A DNA stretch of 64,000 bases from Clostridioides difficile (GCA_024919175.1 CP103804.1:248001-312000), one strand, 5' to 3'; counted from the first letter of the stretch, positions 53,207 through 62,425 are shown. Translations and numbers: made by a program. The notes: generated by a model from the letters alone, not told the origin.

Positions 53207-54166
53207 TTATTCACTCACTTCTATTGGAGCCTTTATTCTAGCTTCATATGCTTCCATCCATTCATTTGATACAACTTTATGTATAGTTTTACCATCTATT
53301 CTATTTGATATATACACTGTAGGGGCTTCTTCTTTAGTAGCTACTGAGAATGTAAAGTCAGCTATGTTTGTAGCTACTCCCCATTCACCTTTATTATTCA
53401 TAGCAACTAATGATAAGTCTCCAGCTTTTCCTCGTCTTTTTATAAGTTGTTCATCCAACTCATTTACTGCTATATCACATGCCTCTTGTGGATGTTTTCC
53501 TTCTTTCATAAGTCTAACTATCTCATATGATATACATCCTTTCATCAAATCTTCTCCAAGACCAGTAGCTGTAGCTCCTCCTATGCTACTATCAACGAAG
53601 AATCCCGAACCAGATAGTGCAGAATCTCCTATTCTACCCCTTTTCTTCATAAATAGTCCACTTGTTGAAGTTGCTGCACACATCTTTCCATCTTTATCTA
53701 AAGATATCATTCCAACAGTATCATGACCAGCATATGGGCTTAATCCCTTATCTAAAGTTTCTTTTTTTCTCTTCTTATAATGTAGCTTAGCTCTATCTGT
53801 TAACATATTTTTTCTTTCAAATCCATTTTTATGAGCATACTCTTCAGCTCCAATTCCAACTAAGAAATTATTCACTTTCTCATAACTTAGTTTTCTAGCT
53901 ATACTGACAGGATTAGAATAATCTCTTATACCTGCAACTGCTCCTATATCTAGTGTATTTCCATCCATAAATGCAGCATCAAGTTCTACTTCACAGTTTT
54001 CATTTGGAAGTCCTCCATATCCAACTGATTTATAGAATGGATAATCTTCAACTCTTCTTACAGCAAGTTCTACAGCATCTCCTGCTTCCATTCCTTTTTC
54101 TAAATGTTCTGATGCTTCAGTGATTCCTTCTATAGCCATTCTCCATGTTGCTATCATTCCCCACAT
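53207..54166 (-). CDS. N4-(beta-N-acetylglucosaminyl)-L-asparaginase-like Ntn hydrolase
   Basis: 319 residues. The Ntn-hydrolase processing site is GHDTVGMIS, making Thr about residue 150 the nucleophile after autocleavage, and the beta-chain contains GRIGDSALSGSGFFVD and GGATATGLGED as in glycosylasparaginases. These enzymes cleave the bond between GlcNAc and asparagine in glyco-asparagines; relatives act on isoaspartyl peptides or asparagine. There is no signal peptide, so it works on imported substrate. Its neighbours are a sugar PTS and two peptidase-like genes. Start behind GGAGGGA. Confidence 0.85.
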   Translation of the reverse strand: MWGMIATWRMAIEGITEASEHLEKGMEAGDAVELAVRRVEDYPFYKSVGYGGLPNENCEVELDAAFMDGNTLDIGAVAGIRDYSNPVSIARKLSYEKVNNFLVGIGAEEYAHKNGFERKNMLTDRAKLHYKKRKKETLDKGLSPYAGHDTVGMISLDKDGKMCAATSTSGLFMKKRGRIGDSALSGSGFFVDSSIGGATATGLGEDLMKGCISYEIVRLMKEGKHPQEACDIAVNELDEQLIKRRGKAGDLSLVAMNNKGEWGVATNIADFTFSVATKEEAPTVYISNRIDGKTIHKVVSNEWMEAYEARIKAPIEVSE

Positions 54167-54260
54167 ATCAGAAAATCCCTCCTTATTATATAAACTCTAT
54201 CCGTATACTTTAATCATAATATAGTATGGTACTTGAACTTTACAATTTGTGTAGTATTAA

Positions 54261-54779
54261 TTAATAACAAAATTCTTCTCTCATTGAAGTTATATCTTCT
54301 TTATTTGCTATTGATTTTGCTAATTTACATATATTATTTAGTGAATCGTTAAGACCTATTCCGCCCTTTTTAGGTGTTTTAACTATACATATATCATTTT
54401 TGTATTCGTTTATTATGTCTGTATTTTCTTCTGACATAGCTGCAAAAGCTGGTATATCTGTTTTATTATTTATATTTTTAGATAGTACTGCTGACATCTT
54501 AGAAAAATTTTCATAGTTAAAACTTGGTCCACAAATTACTACATCAGGGTTTAACTTTTTAACCATAGCTATCATCTTATTTGTCACTTCTTCTTCATTG
54601 TTTATAAAAAATTCATCCCCACAAAAAAGTGTCGCTATTACTTTAGATTCTTTTAAAAATGGTTCCATCATTACACCTGGACCTAATGGACTTGATTTTC
54701 CAGCAGGAGGTATATTGCTTTTTTCTTTCCCACCTGCACCTGCTTGTATTTGATCCAATATCATAACTATTTTCTTCAT
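54261..54779 (-). CDS. short GrdB-related protein
   Basis: 172 residues that resemble the N-terminal part of the glycine/betaine/sarcosine reductase B subunit (MILDQIQAGAGGKEKS, GPGVMMEPFLKE, ATLFCGDEFF, VVICGPSFNYENFSKM, IPAFAAMSEEN, IVKTPKKGGIGLN). True GrdB is about 430 residues with a selenocysteine in its C-terminal half; that half is absent, and the stop is not a UGA at the expected Sec position. It is therefore a short relative, not a selenoprotein. It lies 10 bp after the PTS EIIC gene. Function unknown. Confidence 0.78.
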   Translation of the reverse strand: MKKIVMILDQIQAGAGGKEKSNIPPAGKSSPLGPGVMMEPFLKESKVIATLFCGDEFFINNEEEVTNKMIAMVKKLNPDVVICGPSFNYENFSKMSAVLSKNINNKTDIPAFAAMSEENTDIINEYKNDICIVKTPKKGGIGLNDSLNNICKLAKSIANKEDITSMREEFCY

Positions 54780-54789
54780 AATTTTCCTC

Positions 54790-56124
54790 CTATAATACTA
54801 AATCATCAAAAGATATATCATCATCTTCCTCTTCGACATTTGTTTTTTCTTCTTTTAAATATTGTTTATCTAACATTTTTATAAATGGCATGTACATAAA
54901 TATTCCTAGTACAAGAAGTATTATTTGTAGTAAAGCACCTTGCCATCCTGTTGTTAGAAATCCAGAGAATATAATTGGAGTTGTCCATGGTAATTGAACC
55001 CCATTTGTAAGTGGTACTAATCCTGCTGACATACAGAAATAAGCTATTATTATATTTATTGTTGGAACTATTGCAAATGGTATCAGTAATATTGGGTTAA
55101 GCATTATTGGTAGACCAAATATTAATGGCTCATTTATTCCAAATATCCCTGGTAAAATTGATAATTTACCCATTGATTTTATACGCTTACTTTTGCATAT
55201 AAGCAACATAGCTATAATTAAGGATAGTGTACTGCCTGCTCCACCAAATGTTGCAAACATATCCTGAAATTGACCAGTTATTATGTTTGGTATTTTTGAA
55301 CCAGCTTGAAAAGCCGCTAAATTTTCAGCTGATAAAATTTTTAATATTGGATTATAGACAGCTCCAACAACACTACTACCATTTATTCCAAAGAACCAGA
55401 ATAAATGTAAGAATATATAAGCTATTGCCATAGCGCCTAAACTATTTCCTAATTTTAATAATGGCATTTGTAAAAACTTAAATATAAATTCATGTATACT
55501 TCCATATGGTGTAGCTTCAAAAGCAATCTTAACTAAAAAGAAAACTACCATAACTATTGCACTTGGTATTAATGCAGCAAATGATTTTGAAACAGTTGGG
55601 GGAACTCCATCTGGCATCTTCAATGTCCACCCTTTTTTGACAACTACTGCAAATAATTTAACAGATGTTATTGCGGTTATCATTCCTACAAACATTCCCT
55701 TAGAACCCATCCACCCCAAGGGGATACCTGTTACCATATAGACTGCCTTTGTTCCTTCTGGCGTATATGGTATTACAAATGGTGTCACTATAAAAAAAGC
55801 AACTACTGCAACTGCTGCTGATGCAATTGGGTCTACATCTATTTGTTTAGCATAAGAGTAACCAATTCCTAAAACTGCAAGTAAAGTCATTACTTCAAAA
55901 GTCGCTATAGTTGGTTGTTGTAATTTTACTGCCCAATCTGGACCAAAAATTTGACCTACAAATTCATCCCATCCTTTGATTGGGAAGTTTGCTACTAATA
56001 AAAATAATGACCCTATTATCAATAATGGTGATGATACTAAAAAACCATCTCTAATTGCAATTAATAATTTATTTTTACCTATTTTTTCAGCCAATGGCAT
56101 AAGTATTCTTTCCAATTTATTCAT
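54790..56124 (-). CDS. PTS EIIC component, lactose/cellobiose family
   Basis: 444 residues with about ten membrane helices, of the Lac/cellobiose (Chb/Cel) EIIC family (LERILMPLAEKIGKNKLLIAIRDGF start; FFGINGSSVVGAVYNPIL; SILPGIFGINEPLIFGLPIMLNP with the conserved NEP; QLPWTTPIIFSG). It transports and phosphorylates a beta-linked disaccharide, chitobiose-like sugar or related glycoside together with the EIIA and EIIB genes upstream. Start behind GAGGGTGG. Confidence 0.92.
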   Translation of the reverse strand: MNKLERILMPLAEKIGKNKLLIAIRDGFLVSSPLLIIGSLFLLVANFPIKGWDEFVGQIFGPDWAVKLQQPTIATFEVMTLLAVLGIGYSYAKQIDVDPIASAAVAVVAFFIVTPFVIPYTPEGTKAVYMVTGIPLGWMGSKGMFVGMITAITSVKLFAVVVKKGWTLKMPDGVPPTVSKSFAALIPSAIVMVVFFLVKIAFEATPYGSIHEFIFKFLQMPLLKLGNSLGAMAIAYIFLHLFWFFGINGSSVVGAVYNPILKILSAENLAAFQAGSKIPNIITGQFQDMFATFGGAGSTLSLIIAMLLICKSKRIKSMGKLSILPGIFGINEPLIFGLPIMLNPILLIPFAIVPTINIIIAYFCMSAGLVPLTNGVQLPWTTPIIFSGFLTTGWQGALLQIILLVLGIFMYMPFIKMLDKQYLKEEKTNVEEEDDDISFDDLVL

Positions 56125-56171
56125 CTATCCACCCTCATTTCTCAGTATCTTTTTACTATAATTTTAATCCT

Positions 56172-56498
56172 TTAAGCTTGTTTAGATTTTATTAATTTTA
56201 TAGCAAGCTTTAGTACTTTTTCTCCATTCATAGTTCCATAGTCAGTTTCATTTATTAAATCCACAGGTTTTCCTTGAGCTTCGAACTTTGGCTTTAACTC
56301 CTTTAACATGTATTTGACTTGAGGCCCTAGCAGTATACAATCTGGGTTCTTTTCTTCAACTATCTTATCAATTTCTGCTATTGGAAATGCTTCTACTTCT
56401 ATTGGTAAATTGTGTTCATCTGCTACTTTCTGCATCTTTCCTGCAAGTAAGCTCGTTGACATCCCAAAACTACAAAATAAATATACTTTTCTCTTCAT
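56172..56498 (-). CDS. PTS EIIB component, lactose/cellobiose family
   Basis: 108 residues. The phospho-acceptor Cys is in LFCSFGMSTSLLAGKM near residue 9, and the remainder (DCILLGPQVKYMLKE) matches the small EIIB fold of this family. Start behind AAGGGGG. It passes phosphate from EIIA to the sugar bound to EIIC. Confidence 0.94.
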   Translation of the reverse strand: MKRKVYLFCSFGMSTSLLAGKMQKVADEHNLPIEVEAFPIAEIDKIVEEKNPDCILLGPQVKYMLKELKPKFEAQGKPVDLINETDYGTMNGEKVLKLAIKLIKSKQA

Positions 56499-56524
56499 TA
56501 TCTTAAATCCCCCTTAATTACTTT

Positions 56525-56833
56525 TTATTTTAGTTTTTGAATTTCTTTTCTTAGCACTATCATTTCCTTTATAAGGTTTCTTTCACTCATACAGGTCATT
56601 AAATGGTCTTGAGAGTGAATTAGTAAAATAGATATATCTGACTTATTTCCTCCTGCTTCCTTTTGTATAAGTTCTGTTTGTACTTTATGCGCTTTTAATA
56701 TTTCTTCATTTGCTCTTTCGATTAATTCATCAGCCTTTTCAAAATCGTTTTCCTTCGCACAATCAAGAGCTTCGTAAAGTACAGATTTTGCATTTCCAGC
56801 ATGAATTATAATCTTTAATACTATTTCTTCCAT
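56525..56833 (-). CDS. PTS EIIA component, lactose/cellobiose family
   Basis: 102 residues, helical trimer type (IIHAGNAKSVLYEALDCAKENDFEKADELIERAN). The phospho-His is about residue 78 in LLIHSQDHLMTC. First gene of the PTS run; the start follows GGAGGAA. The 139-bp gap upstream holds the regulator's terminator and should contain the PTS promoter. Confidence 0.94.
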   Translation of the reverse strand: MEEIVLKIIIHAGNAKSVLYEALDCAKENDFEKADELIERANEEILKAHKVQTELIQKEAGGNKSDISILLIHSQDHLMTCMSERNLIKEMIVLRKEIQKLK

Positions 56834-56908
56834 TTCTTCCTCCTAGATTACTTATCTACTTTTAACTAATTTCTATCTGATAGATATATAATATCTTATA
56901 AAAACAAA

Positions 56909-56950
56909 AAAACATGCACAACTTTTTCCATTCCATGGAAAATTTTGTGC
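56909..56950 (-). terminator. terminator between the PRD regulator and the PTS operon
   Basis: GCACAA.TTTTTCCA (56916-56930) pairs with TGGAAAATTTTGTGC (56936-56950); a T7 run follows on the minus strand. Confidence 0.85.
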
Positions 56951-56972
56951 TTATTCACATTTTGATATAAAT

Positions 56973-58877
56973 TTATATAAGAATATTTTTTACATTTTTA
57001 ATATCACATTTACTTAGCACATCAAGCATATTCTCATCTTCTGTCAATTTAGATATTTCTTTGAATAATTCTCTAAATACTTTTCTATCATCATCTTTTT
57101 TATAAGCTAATAAAAGTATAATTTTTATGTATTTTCCATTTCTAATTTTTATTGGTGTTTTCAATCTTGCAAAGCATAAGACAGATTGCTTTATATATTT
57201 CATATCTCCATGAGGAAATAATATCCCTTTCCCAACATTAGTTGGATATGCCTTTTCTCTTTCTATAATAGAATTTAAATACTCCTTATCTGCATAATGC
57301 TTTTCGATTAATAAATTAGTTAAGTATGCTATAGCATCATAAATATCATTATGTTCTAGCTCTCTTATTAAATACTCAGACATCATTAATCTATTCATAA
57401 GTTTATATGATGTATCTTTTTCTTTTATTTTGTTGGTAAATTCTTTGAGTTTATTTTCATCCTCATCAGTAAATAGTGGTGTTGTTATAAAAATGGGCTT
57501 TTGTACATTTTCATATTCTTGAAATGCAATTATAAAATCTATCATTTTATTGAAGTTATCTCTTCTTAAATCTTCTTCCCTTAGTGTTTCAACTATTTCT
57601 ATATTATTAAATCTCTTTTCTATCTTTACTTTTAGTAACATACTTACTCCAAAACTAAATGGACATACAATACTTGCTTTTTTAGTTGATTCTCTCTTAT
57701 TACTTTTTCTTTCTAAAGATGTTTGAAAGTGAAGAGTAAGATAGCCTATTTCATCTTCAGTTATTTGTTTTCCTTTTTGCTCAATTCCTATTGAATTTGA
57801 AATCACTGTAAATAAAAAACAAAATTTATTTTTTATATTATCTAAAAGTGGATTTTCCAAATAAACATTACTTTGCATTTGGTGCATTGTAACATTTAAG
57901 TGGCATATTAATTGGTCATAAAGCAATATATCATTATTAAAGTTTATACCTGATTCTTCTGATACTAAATTTATAATTCTTTTTGTGTACTCTGATAATT
58001 CTTCATTAAGGTATAGTGATTTTTTAGTATCTTTACTATTTATTTGTTTATTCATACCAAGTATTAATGATTCTATAAATAACTTTTCTTCATGATTTAA
58101 CACTATAGATAGACTGGATTTCAACTCATTTTCTATATCTAATATAAGAATTTCTAACTTTAGCTCTCTTTTAATATTTGATATTTTAAAAGAATTCCCT
58201 AACCTTATTCGTATTATATTTATAAGTAAAAATAACATCAATTGCCTGAATGAGACATCTGTAAGTCTTATATCCATTTTATCTTCTATCATAGACATTA
58301 TGTTTTTGACAACTATTATGTCTACCATATGGAAATATTCTATTTCATCCATATTTAATCTGTATTTATCTATATATTTAAATAAGAATGTCACTAACAT
58401 TATCCTTATGTCTTTCTCGTTTCCTTCAATACATATACCACTGCCTGTTTTAGTTGAAACTTTTAAATTATAGTTATTTAATTCTACTGATAATTTATTT
58501 ATTTCTTCTCTAACAATATTTTTATTTATATACAATTTATTGGACAAATCATTTAAAGTCATTTTCTTATTATTACAAAGTAATAAATTCAATATCTCAA
58601 CTTGTTTATGAAGTTCACTATTTACTCTTTTAACTTCACCTCTTAACTTTTGATTTACTACTATTTTATCTGTATTATCTCCACTGAACTTAATCCCTAT
58701 GTTAGGCTTTCTTTTAATATAAGCATTACAAAAAGTAGACAACCATTCATCAATGTACTTACAATCATTTCTTATTGTTCTCTCTGAACACTCAAAATCG
58801 TTAGCAATATCATTGATATTTATAAATTCTTCTTTTAATAGCAATACTGTTAACAAGTTCTCTTGTCTTTTGTTCAT
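56973..58877 (-). CDS. BglG/MtlR-type PRD transcriptional regulator with EIIB- and EIIA-like domains
   Basis: About 634 residues. N-terminal helix-turn-helix (NDIANDFECSERTIRNDCKYI) and a second HTH (MTLNDLSNKLYINKNIVREEI), two PRDs (about 190-400), an EIIB-like domain (KASIVCPFSFGVSMLL, with Cys) and a C-terminal EIIA-like domain (GKGILFPHGDM, with the His). This is a DNA-binding activator controlled by PTS phosphorylation rather than an RNA antiterminator. It is upstream of, and codirectional with, the lactose-type PTS, which it most likely controls. The ATG at 58877 follows AGAGGTGAT; an upstream in-frame start at 58901 is less suitable. Confidence 0.92.
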   Translation of the reverse strand: MNKRQENLLTVLLLKEEFININDIANDFECSERTIRNDCKYIDEWLSTFCNAYIKRKPNIGIKFSGDNTDKIVVNQKLRGEVKRVNSELHKQVEILNLLLCNNKKMTLNDLSNKLYINKNIVREEINKLSVELNNYNLKVSTKTGSGICIEGNEKDIRIMLVTFLFKYIDKYRLNMDEIEYFHMVDIIVVKNIMSMIEDKMDIRLTDVSFRQLMLFLLINIIRIRLGNSFKISNIKRELKLEILILDIENELKSSLSIVLNHEEKLFIESLILGMNKQINSKDTKKSLYLNEELSEYTKRIINLVSEESGINFNNDILLYDQLICHLNVTMHQMQSNVYLENPLLDNIKNKFCFLFTVISNSIGIEQKGKQITEDEIGYLTLHFQTSLERKSNKRESTKKASIVCPFSFGVSMLLKVKIEKRFNNIEIVETLREEDLRRDNFNKMIDFIIAFQEYENVQKPIFITTPLFTDEDENKLKEFTNKIKEKDTSYKLMNRLMMSEYLIRELEHNDIYDAIAYLTNLLIEKHYADKEYLNSIIEREKAYPTNVGKGILFPHGDMKYIKQSVLCFARLKTPIKIRNGKYIKIILLLAYKKDDDRKVFRELFKEISKLTEDENMLDVLSKCDIKNVKNILI

Positions 58878-58920
58878 ATATATCACCTCTTTATGACTCA
58901 ATCTAAATTTATTATATATA

Positions 58921-59176
58921 AAAAAGAGCTACACATAAAAACATTATGTTAGCTCTCTTTTAATATGATATTTAGCTGACCTGGTCTTTGACCCCACACT
59001 CGCCTACTGGAGGGTTCGCTTGGGTTCGCCGCACTACTACTCTCTCTCGATTTTATTATCGGTAGGTCTTACTTCTAAGCCGCACCATGCTCATTAACCC
59101 AATTTTTAGTGTTAACTTACGTGGATCCTTTTGCCTGCGACTGGCTTGGACTTTCAACCACAGACCTAAATATCAC
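58921..59176 (-). ncRNA. structured RNA, probable raiA-motif RNA
   Basis: The 343-bp gap 58878-59220 is far more GC-rich and structured than its surroundings. On the minus strand a perfect 10-bp closing stem joins TGATATTTAG (59175-59166) and CTAAATATCA (58975-58966). Inside lie many complementary blocks, including GGTCT with AGACC. A strong hairpin terminator with T6 follows (about 58961-58921). The RNA is about 210 nt plus terminator. Raised by position: raiA-motif RNAs are known to lie between comFC and raiA/hpf genes in Bacillota, and this one directly follows comFC. I did not match it to the motif's covariance model. Confidence 0.75.
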
Positions 59177-59182
59177 TTATTC

Positions 59183-59211
59183 ATTTTAATATTTTAAAGT
59201 AAAATTGTCAA
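59183..59211 (-). promoter_or_regulatory. sigma-A promoter of the structured RNA
   Basis: On the minus strand TTGACA (59211-59206), a 17-bp spacer and TAAAAT (59188-59183) predict a start at about 59176, exactly at the 5' arm of the RNA's closing stem. It begins only 10 bp after the comFC stop. Confidence 0.85.
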
Positions 59212-59220
59212 TATATAAGA

Positions 59221-60003
59221 TTATTCCATAACATAGTTGTCATTTGTTCTTGTAAGCAAAGTCATTACAAAAACCTTATTAACACCAGATAACTTTAAAA
59301 TTTTAGATATTTCATTTGTTGTCAAGCCAGTTGTGAATATATCATCTATCAAAAGTACATTTTTATTATTTATTAATTTAATATTTTCGTTAACAGCAAA
59401 TACATTTTTTAATTCCTTTTTTCGCTCTCGTTTACTTAACTTATAGAGCATCCTTGTATTTTTTTCTCTAGATATACAATCTAAAATTGGAACATTGATT
59501 ATTTTACTCAAACTCAAAGCTATTTTTTGTGCTTGATTAAATCCTCTTTTATTAAGTCTTTTCCTATGAAGTGGAACAAATAATATATAATCAAATTTCA
59601 TATTTTCTAAATCCAACTTTTCTTTCATTATTTGAGCTATATATTTAGTCATAAATGTTTTTTGATTGTACTTTAATCCTAATATTATTTTTTTAGTTAT
59701 ATCATTGTATTCAATACAGGAAATCGACTTATCAAAATAAAAACTTTTATTAAAACAATAGCTACATCCTTCAATAAATTCTTTTTCAAGTGAATGATGT
59801 ATTATTGGCTTTCCACATTTTATACACCCATCTAGTATAAAATTCATTTCATTAAAACAACTTTTACAGACTGAATAGGTATTAGTTTTTTTTATTGATT
59901 TATCACAAATTATGCAACTTATATTTTCAGGATAAATAAAATCCAGACATTTATTAATCAGATTTTTTAAACTCTTAATAAAATTATCATTGCATATTTT
60001 CAT
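59221..60003 (-). CDS. comFC: ComFC-like phosphoribosyltransferase protein
   Basis: 260 residues. The N-terminal zinc-finger-like region has paired cysteines (CIICDKS, CKSCF, CIKCGKP, CSYC). The C-terminal PRTase domain has the PRPP loop VLLIDDIFTTGLT, and LHRKRLNKRGFNQAQKIA is family-specific. ComF proteins are needed for DNA uptake in competent bacteria and occur in many species with unproven competence. The ATG is 3 bp after the recD2 stop, so it is coupled to it. Confidence 0.92.
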   Translation of the reverse strand: MKICNDNFIKSLKNLINKCLDFIYPENISCIICDKSIKKTNTYSVCKSCFNEMNFILDGCIKCGKPIIHHSLEKEFIEGCSYCFNKSFYFDKSISCIEYNDITKKIILGLKYNQKTFMTKYIAQIMKEKLDLENMKFDYILFVPLHRKRLNKRGFNQAQKIALSLSKIINVPILDCISREKNTRMLYKLSKRERKKELKNVFAVNENIKLINNKNVLLIDDIFTTGLTTNEISKILKLSGVNKVFVMTLLTRTNDNYVME

Positions 60004-60005
60004 AT

Positions 60006-62225
60006 TTACTCTATCAACAGCCCTTCTTGTTTAAATTTATTTAGCTTATAACCTAAATTTGAATATCTTTGATTCACTCTATTATTTTTTATCATATATT
60101 CCAAATATTTCACATCTCCAACTAACACAACTAATTTTTTTGCTCTTGTCACTGCTGTATATAATAAATTACGGCTTAGTAACATAGGAGGAGCCCAAGT
60201 TATTGGTATCACTACAACCGGAAATTCACTTCCTTGACTTTTATGTATAGTTGTACAAAAACTATGGTCAATCTCATCTAACTCATCATATAAATATGAT
60301 ACAATTTTAGTCTGGTCAAACAGTACATAAATAGTTTTCTTATCTTTATCTATATGATATACATAGCCTATATCTCCATTATATATGCCTTCACCACTTT
60401 CCTTTTGGTCTTCTGTCTCCCACTTTTTGGTATAATTATTTTTTACTTGCATTACCTTGTCGCCAACTCTAAACAACCTTTTAGAAAAACTTTCTTCTAC
60501 TTTAAACTGCTCCTTTTTGTTAAGATACTTTTGTAACTCAATATTTAGATTGGTAACTCCTAACTCTCCTTTTCTCATTGAAGATAGCACTTGTATATCT
60601 TTTAGTTTATCGACATTATAAAATTTAGGTAGTCTTTCATTTACTAGACCTATTATTTCATTCAATATCTCTTCATTCGTTGATTTTCTTATAAAAAAGA
60701 AGTCTTTTCCCTTTGTATTTAAATGAAGTGGTTCGCCATTATTTATCTTATGAGCATTCACAATTATCATACTCTCTTGAGCTTGTCTAAATATTTCATT
60801 TAATTTGACTACATTTATAATATTTGAGTCTATCATATCCTTAAGTACATTACCTGCACCTACAGAAGGTAATTGGTCACTATCTCCAACTAATATTACT
60901 CTTGTTCCTAATTTTATTGCTCTAAGTAAATTATGCATTAAGATAATATCTACCATTGATACTTCGTCGACTATTATCACATCTGAGTTTATTGGGTCTT
61001 CTTCATCTTTGAAAAAAGTTAAATCATCATCTGTTGAAAATCCCATTTCTAATAATCTATGTATAGTCTTTGCTTCTTTATTAGAGGTTTCACTCATTCT
61101 CTTAGCTGCTCTTCCCGTTGGAGCTGCTAAAGTTACACTTTTCCCATTATTTTCAAATATATCTATAATTGCATTGATGGTAGTAGTCTTTCCAGTACCT
61201 GGACCACCAGTTATAATTAATACTCCACTGTTCACAGATTCTTTAACTGCTAATACTTGTTTCTCTGCTAACTTAATTTTCTTATCATCTTCTAAAATTT
61301 TAATTTCATTTTCTATATCTATATTCAAATCTTCAAATTCATACTGCGACAATTTTACTATTTGACTACATACTCCATTTTCAGATAGGTAGTATGGCAT
61401 AAGATATATGAGATTTTCACTATTTACTTTTTCTATATGTATTTTTTGGTTATATACCAACATCATTACACATTCCCTTACTATGTCTCCACTTAACTCC
61501 AACAATTTTTCTGAATCTTGTATTAGAATATGTTCTGGTAAATATGTATGTCCATTACTTAGGGATTTATTTAAGGTATATAATATTCCTTGACATACTC
61601 TATCTTTAGAATTTTTATCTATACCAATTTTATTGGCTATACTATCAGCTACTTTAAACCCTATTCCTCTTATGTCTTCAGCAAGCTGATATGGATTTTT
61701 ATTTATAATTCCTATTGCACTACTTTTATATTTTTTATATATTTTTAAACAGTAATTAGGTGTTATTCCAAAAGGAGATAGTTCTATTATTATGTTTCTT
61801 AATTCTCTATCTTCTTCATAACTCTTTACTATTTGCTTTACCTTTTTACTACCTATCCCCTCTACTTCTTGTAATTTTTCTGGGTAGTTTTGTATTACAT
61901 CTAGTGTATCAACACCAAACTTATCAATTATTCTCTTAGCCATTTTTTCGCCAATTCCATGTATCATACCAGAAGATAAGTAAACATAAATTCCTTCTAA
62001 AGATGATGGTGTCACTGGCATAAAACTATTCACTTCAAATTGAGTTCCATAAATCTTATGGTTTACCCACTTACCTTCAACTTCTATACTCTCTCCCATT
62101 GCCAAAGTAGGCATACATCCCACTACAACAATTTCATCATTCTCATTTACCAGATGAGCTATTGTATAGCCATTATCTTCATTTTTAAAGACTATTTCGC
62201 TTATCATTCCTTCTAATTTTTCCAT
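60006..62225 (-). CDS. recD2: RecD2-type DNA helicase
   Basis: 739 residues. The N-terminus has an OB-like domain and helix-hairpin-helix elements (GMIHGIGEKMAKRIIDKFG; EVEGIGSKKVKQI) typical of RecD2, which works without RecBC. The helicase core has Walker A ITGGPGTGKTTTINAI near residue 340, Walker B VIIVDEVSMVD, GDSDQLPSVGAG and the late HKSQGSEF and TAVTRAKK motifs. It is a 5'-3' helicase in DNA repair. A short dyad (62290-62315) lies upstream. Confidence 0.95.
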   Translation of the reverse strand: MEKLEGMISEIVFKNEDNGYTIAHLVNENDEIVVVGCMPTLAMGESIEVEGKWVNHKIYGTQFEVNSFMPVTPSSLEGIYVYLSSGMIHGIGEKMAKRIIDKFGVDTLDVIQNYPEKLQEVEGIGSKKVKQIVKSYEEDRELRNIIIELSPFGITPNYCLKIYKKYKSSAIGIINKNPYQLAEDIRGIGFKVADSIANKIGIDKNSKDRVCQGILYTLNKSLSNGHTYLPEHILIQDSEKLLELSGDIVRECVMMLVYNQKIHIEKVNSENLIYLMPYYLSENGVCSQIVKLSQYEFEDLNIDIENEIKILEDDKKIKLAEKQVLAVKESVNSGVLIITGGPGTGKTTTINAIIDIFENNGKSVTLAAPTGRAAKRMSETSNKEAKTIHRLLEMGFSTDDDLTFFKDEEDPINSDVIIVDEVSMVDIILMHNLLRAIKLGTRVILVGDSDQLPSVGAGNVLKDMIDSNIINVVKLNEIFRQAQESMIIVNAHKINNGEPLHLNTKGKDFFFIRKSTNEEILNEIIGLVNERLPKFYNVDKLKDIQVLSSMRKGELGVTNLNIELQKYLNKKEQFKVEESFSKRLFRVGDKVMQVKNNYTKKWETEDQKESGEGIYNGDIGYVYHIDKDKKTIYVLFDQTKIVSYLYDELDEIDHSFCTTIHKSQGSEFPVVVIPITWAPPMLLSRNLLYTAVTRAKKLVVLVGDVKYLEYMIKNNRVNQRYSNLGYKLNKFKQEGLLIE

Positions 62226-62289
62226 TTTTATCTCCTAAAAATACTAATAATTGTTCCGTTTGCACGTTAGTATCCTTAAATATATTAGG

Positions 62290-62315
62290 TTTTATGATAG
62301 GATTCTATCATAAAA
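62290..62315. repeat. 11-bp inverted repeat upstream of recD2
   Basis: TTTTATGATAG (62290-62300) and CTATCATAAAA (62305-62315) are perfect complements with a 4-nt loop, 65-90 bp before the recD2 start. It may be a leader hairpin or operator. Confidence 0.5.
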
Positions 62316-62389
62316 TTTTTCTATATTTTTATACTTAACTTAATTTCCAACTATTATACATTTTATCAGAAACAAAAAAAATCTGCACC

Positions 62390-62425
62390 ACAAAAATATG
62401 GTACCTTAAAGTAAAGGTACCATAT
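62390..62425 (-). terminator. terminator after the YkvI-family gene
   Basis: ATATGGTACCTT and its perfect complement (62396-62407, 62414-62425) with a T5 run on the minus strand. Confidence 0.9.

Noticed and set aside
53207..54166. Secreted or membrane-bound asparaginase
   Set aside because: The N-terminus has no signal peptide or lipobox; the enzyme appears cytoplasmic.
58921..59176. tRNA, 6S RNA, SRP RNA, T-box or cobalamin riboswitch for the structured RNA
   Set aside because: No tRNA arms, no T-box sequence, no SRP domain IV and no B12 box were found; size, closing stem and comFC context favour the raiA motif.
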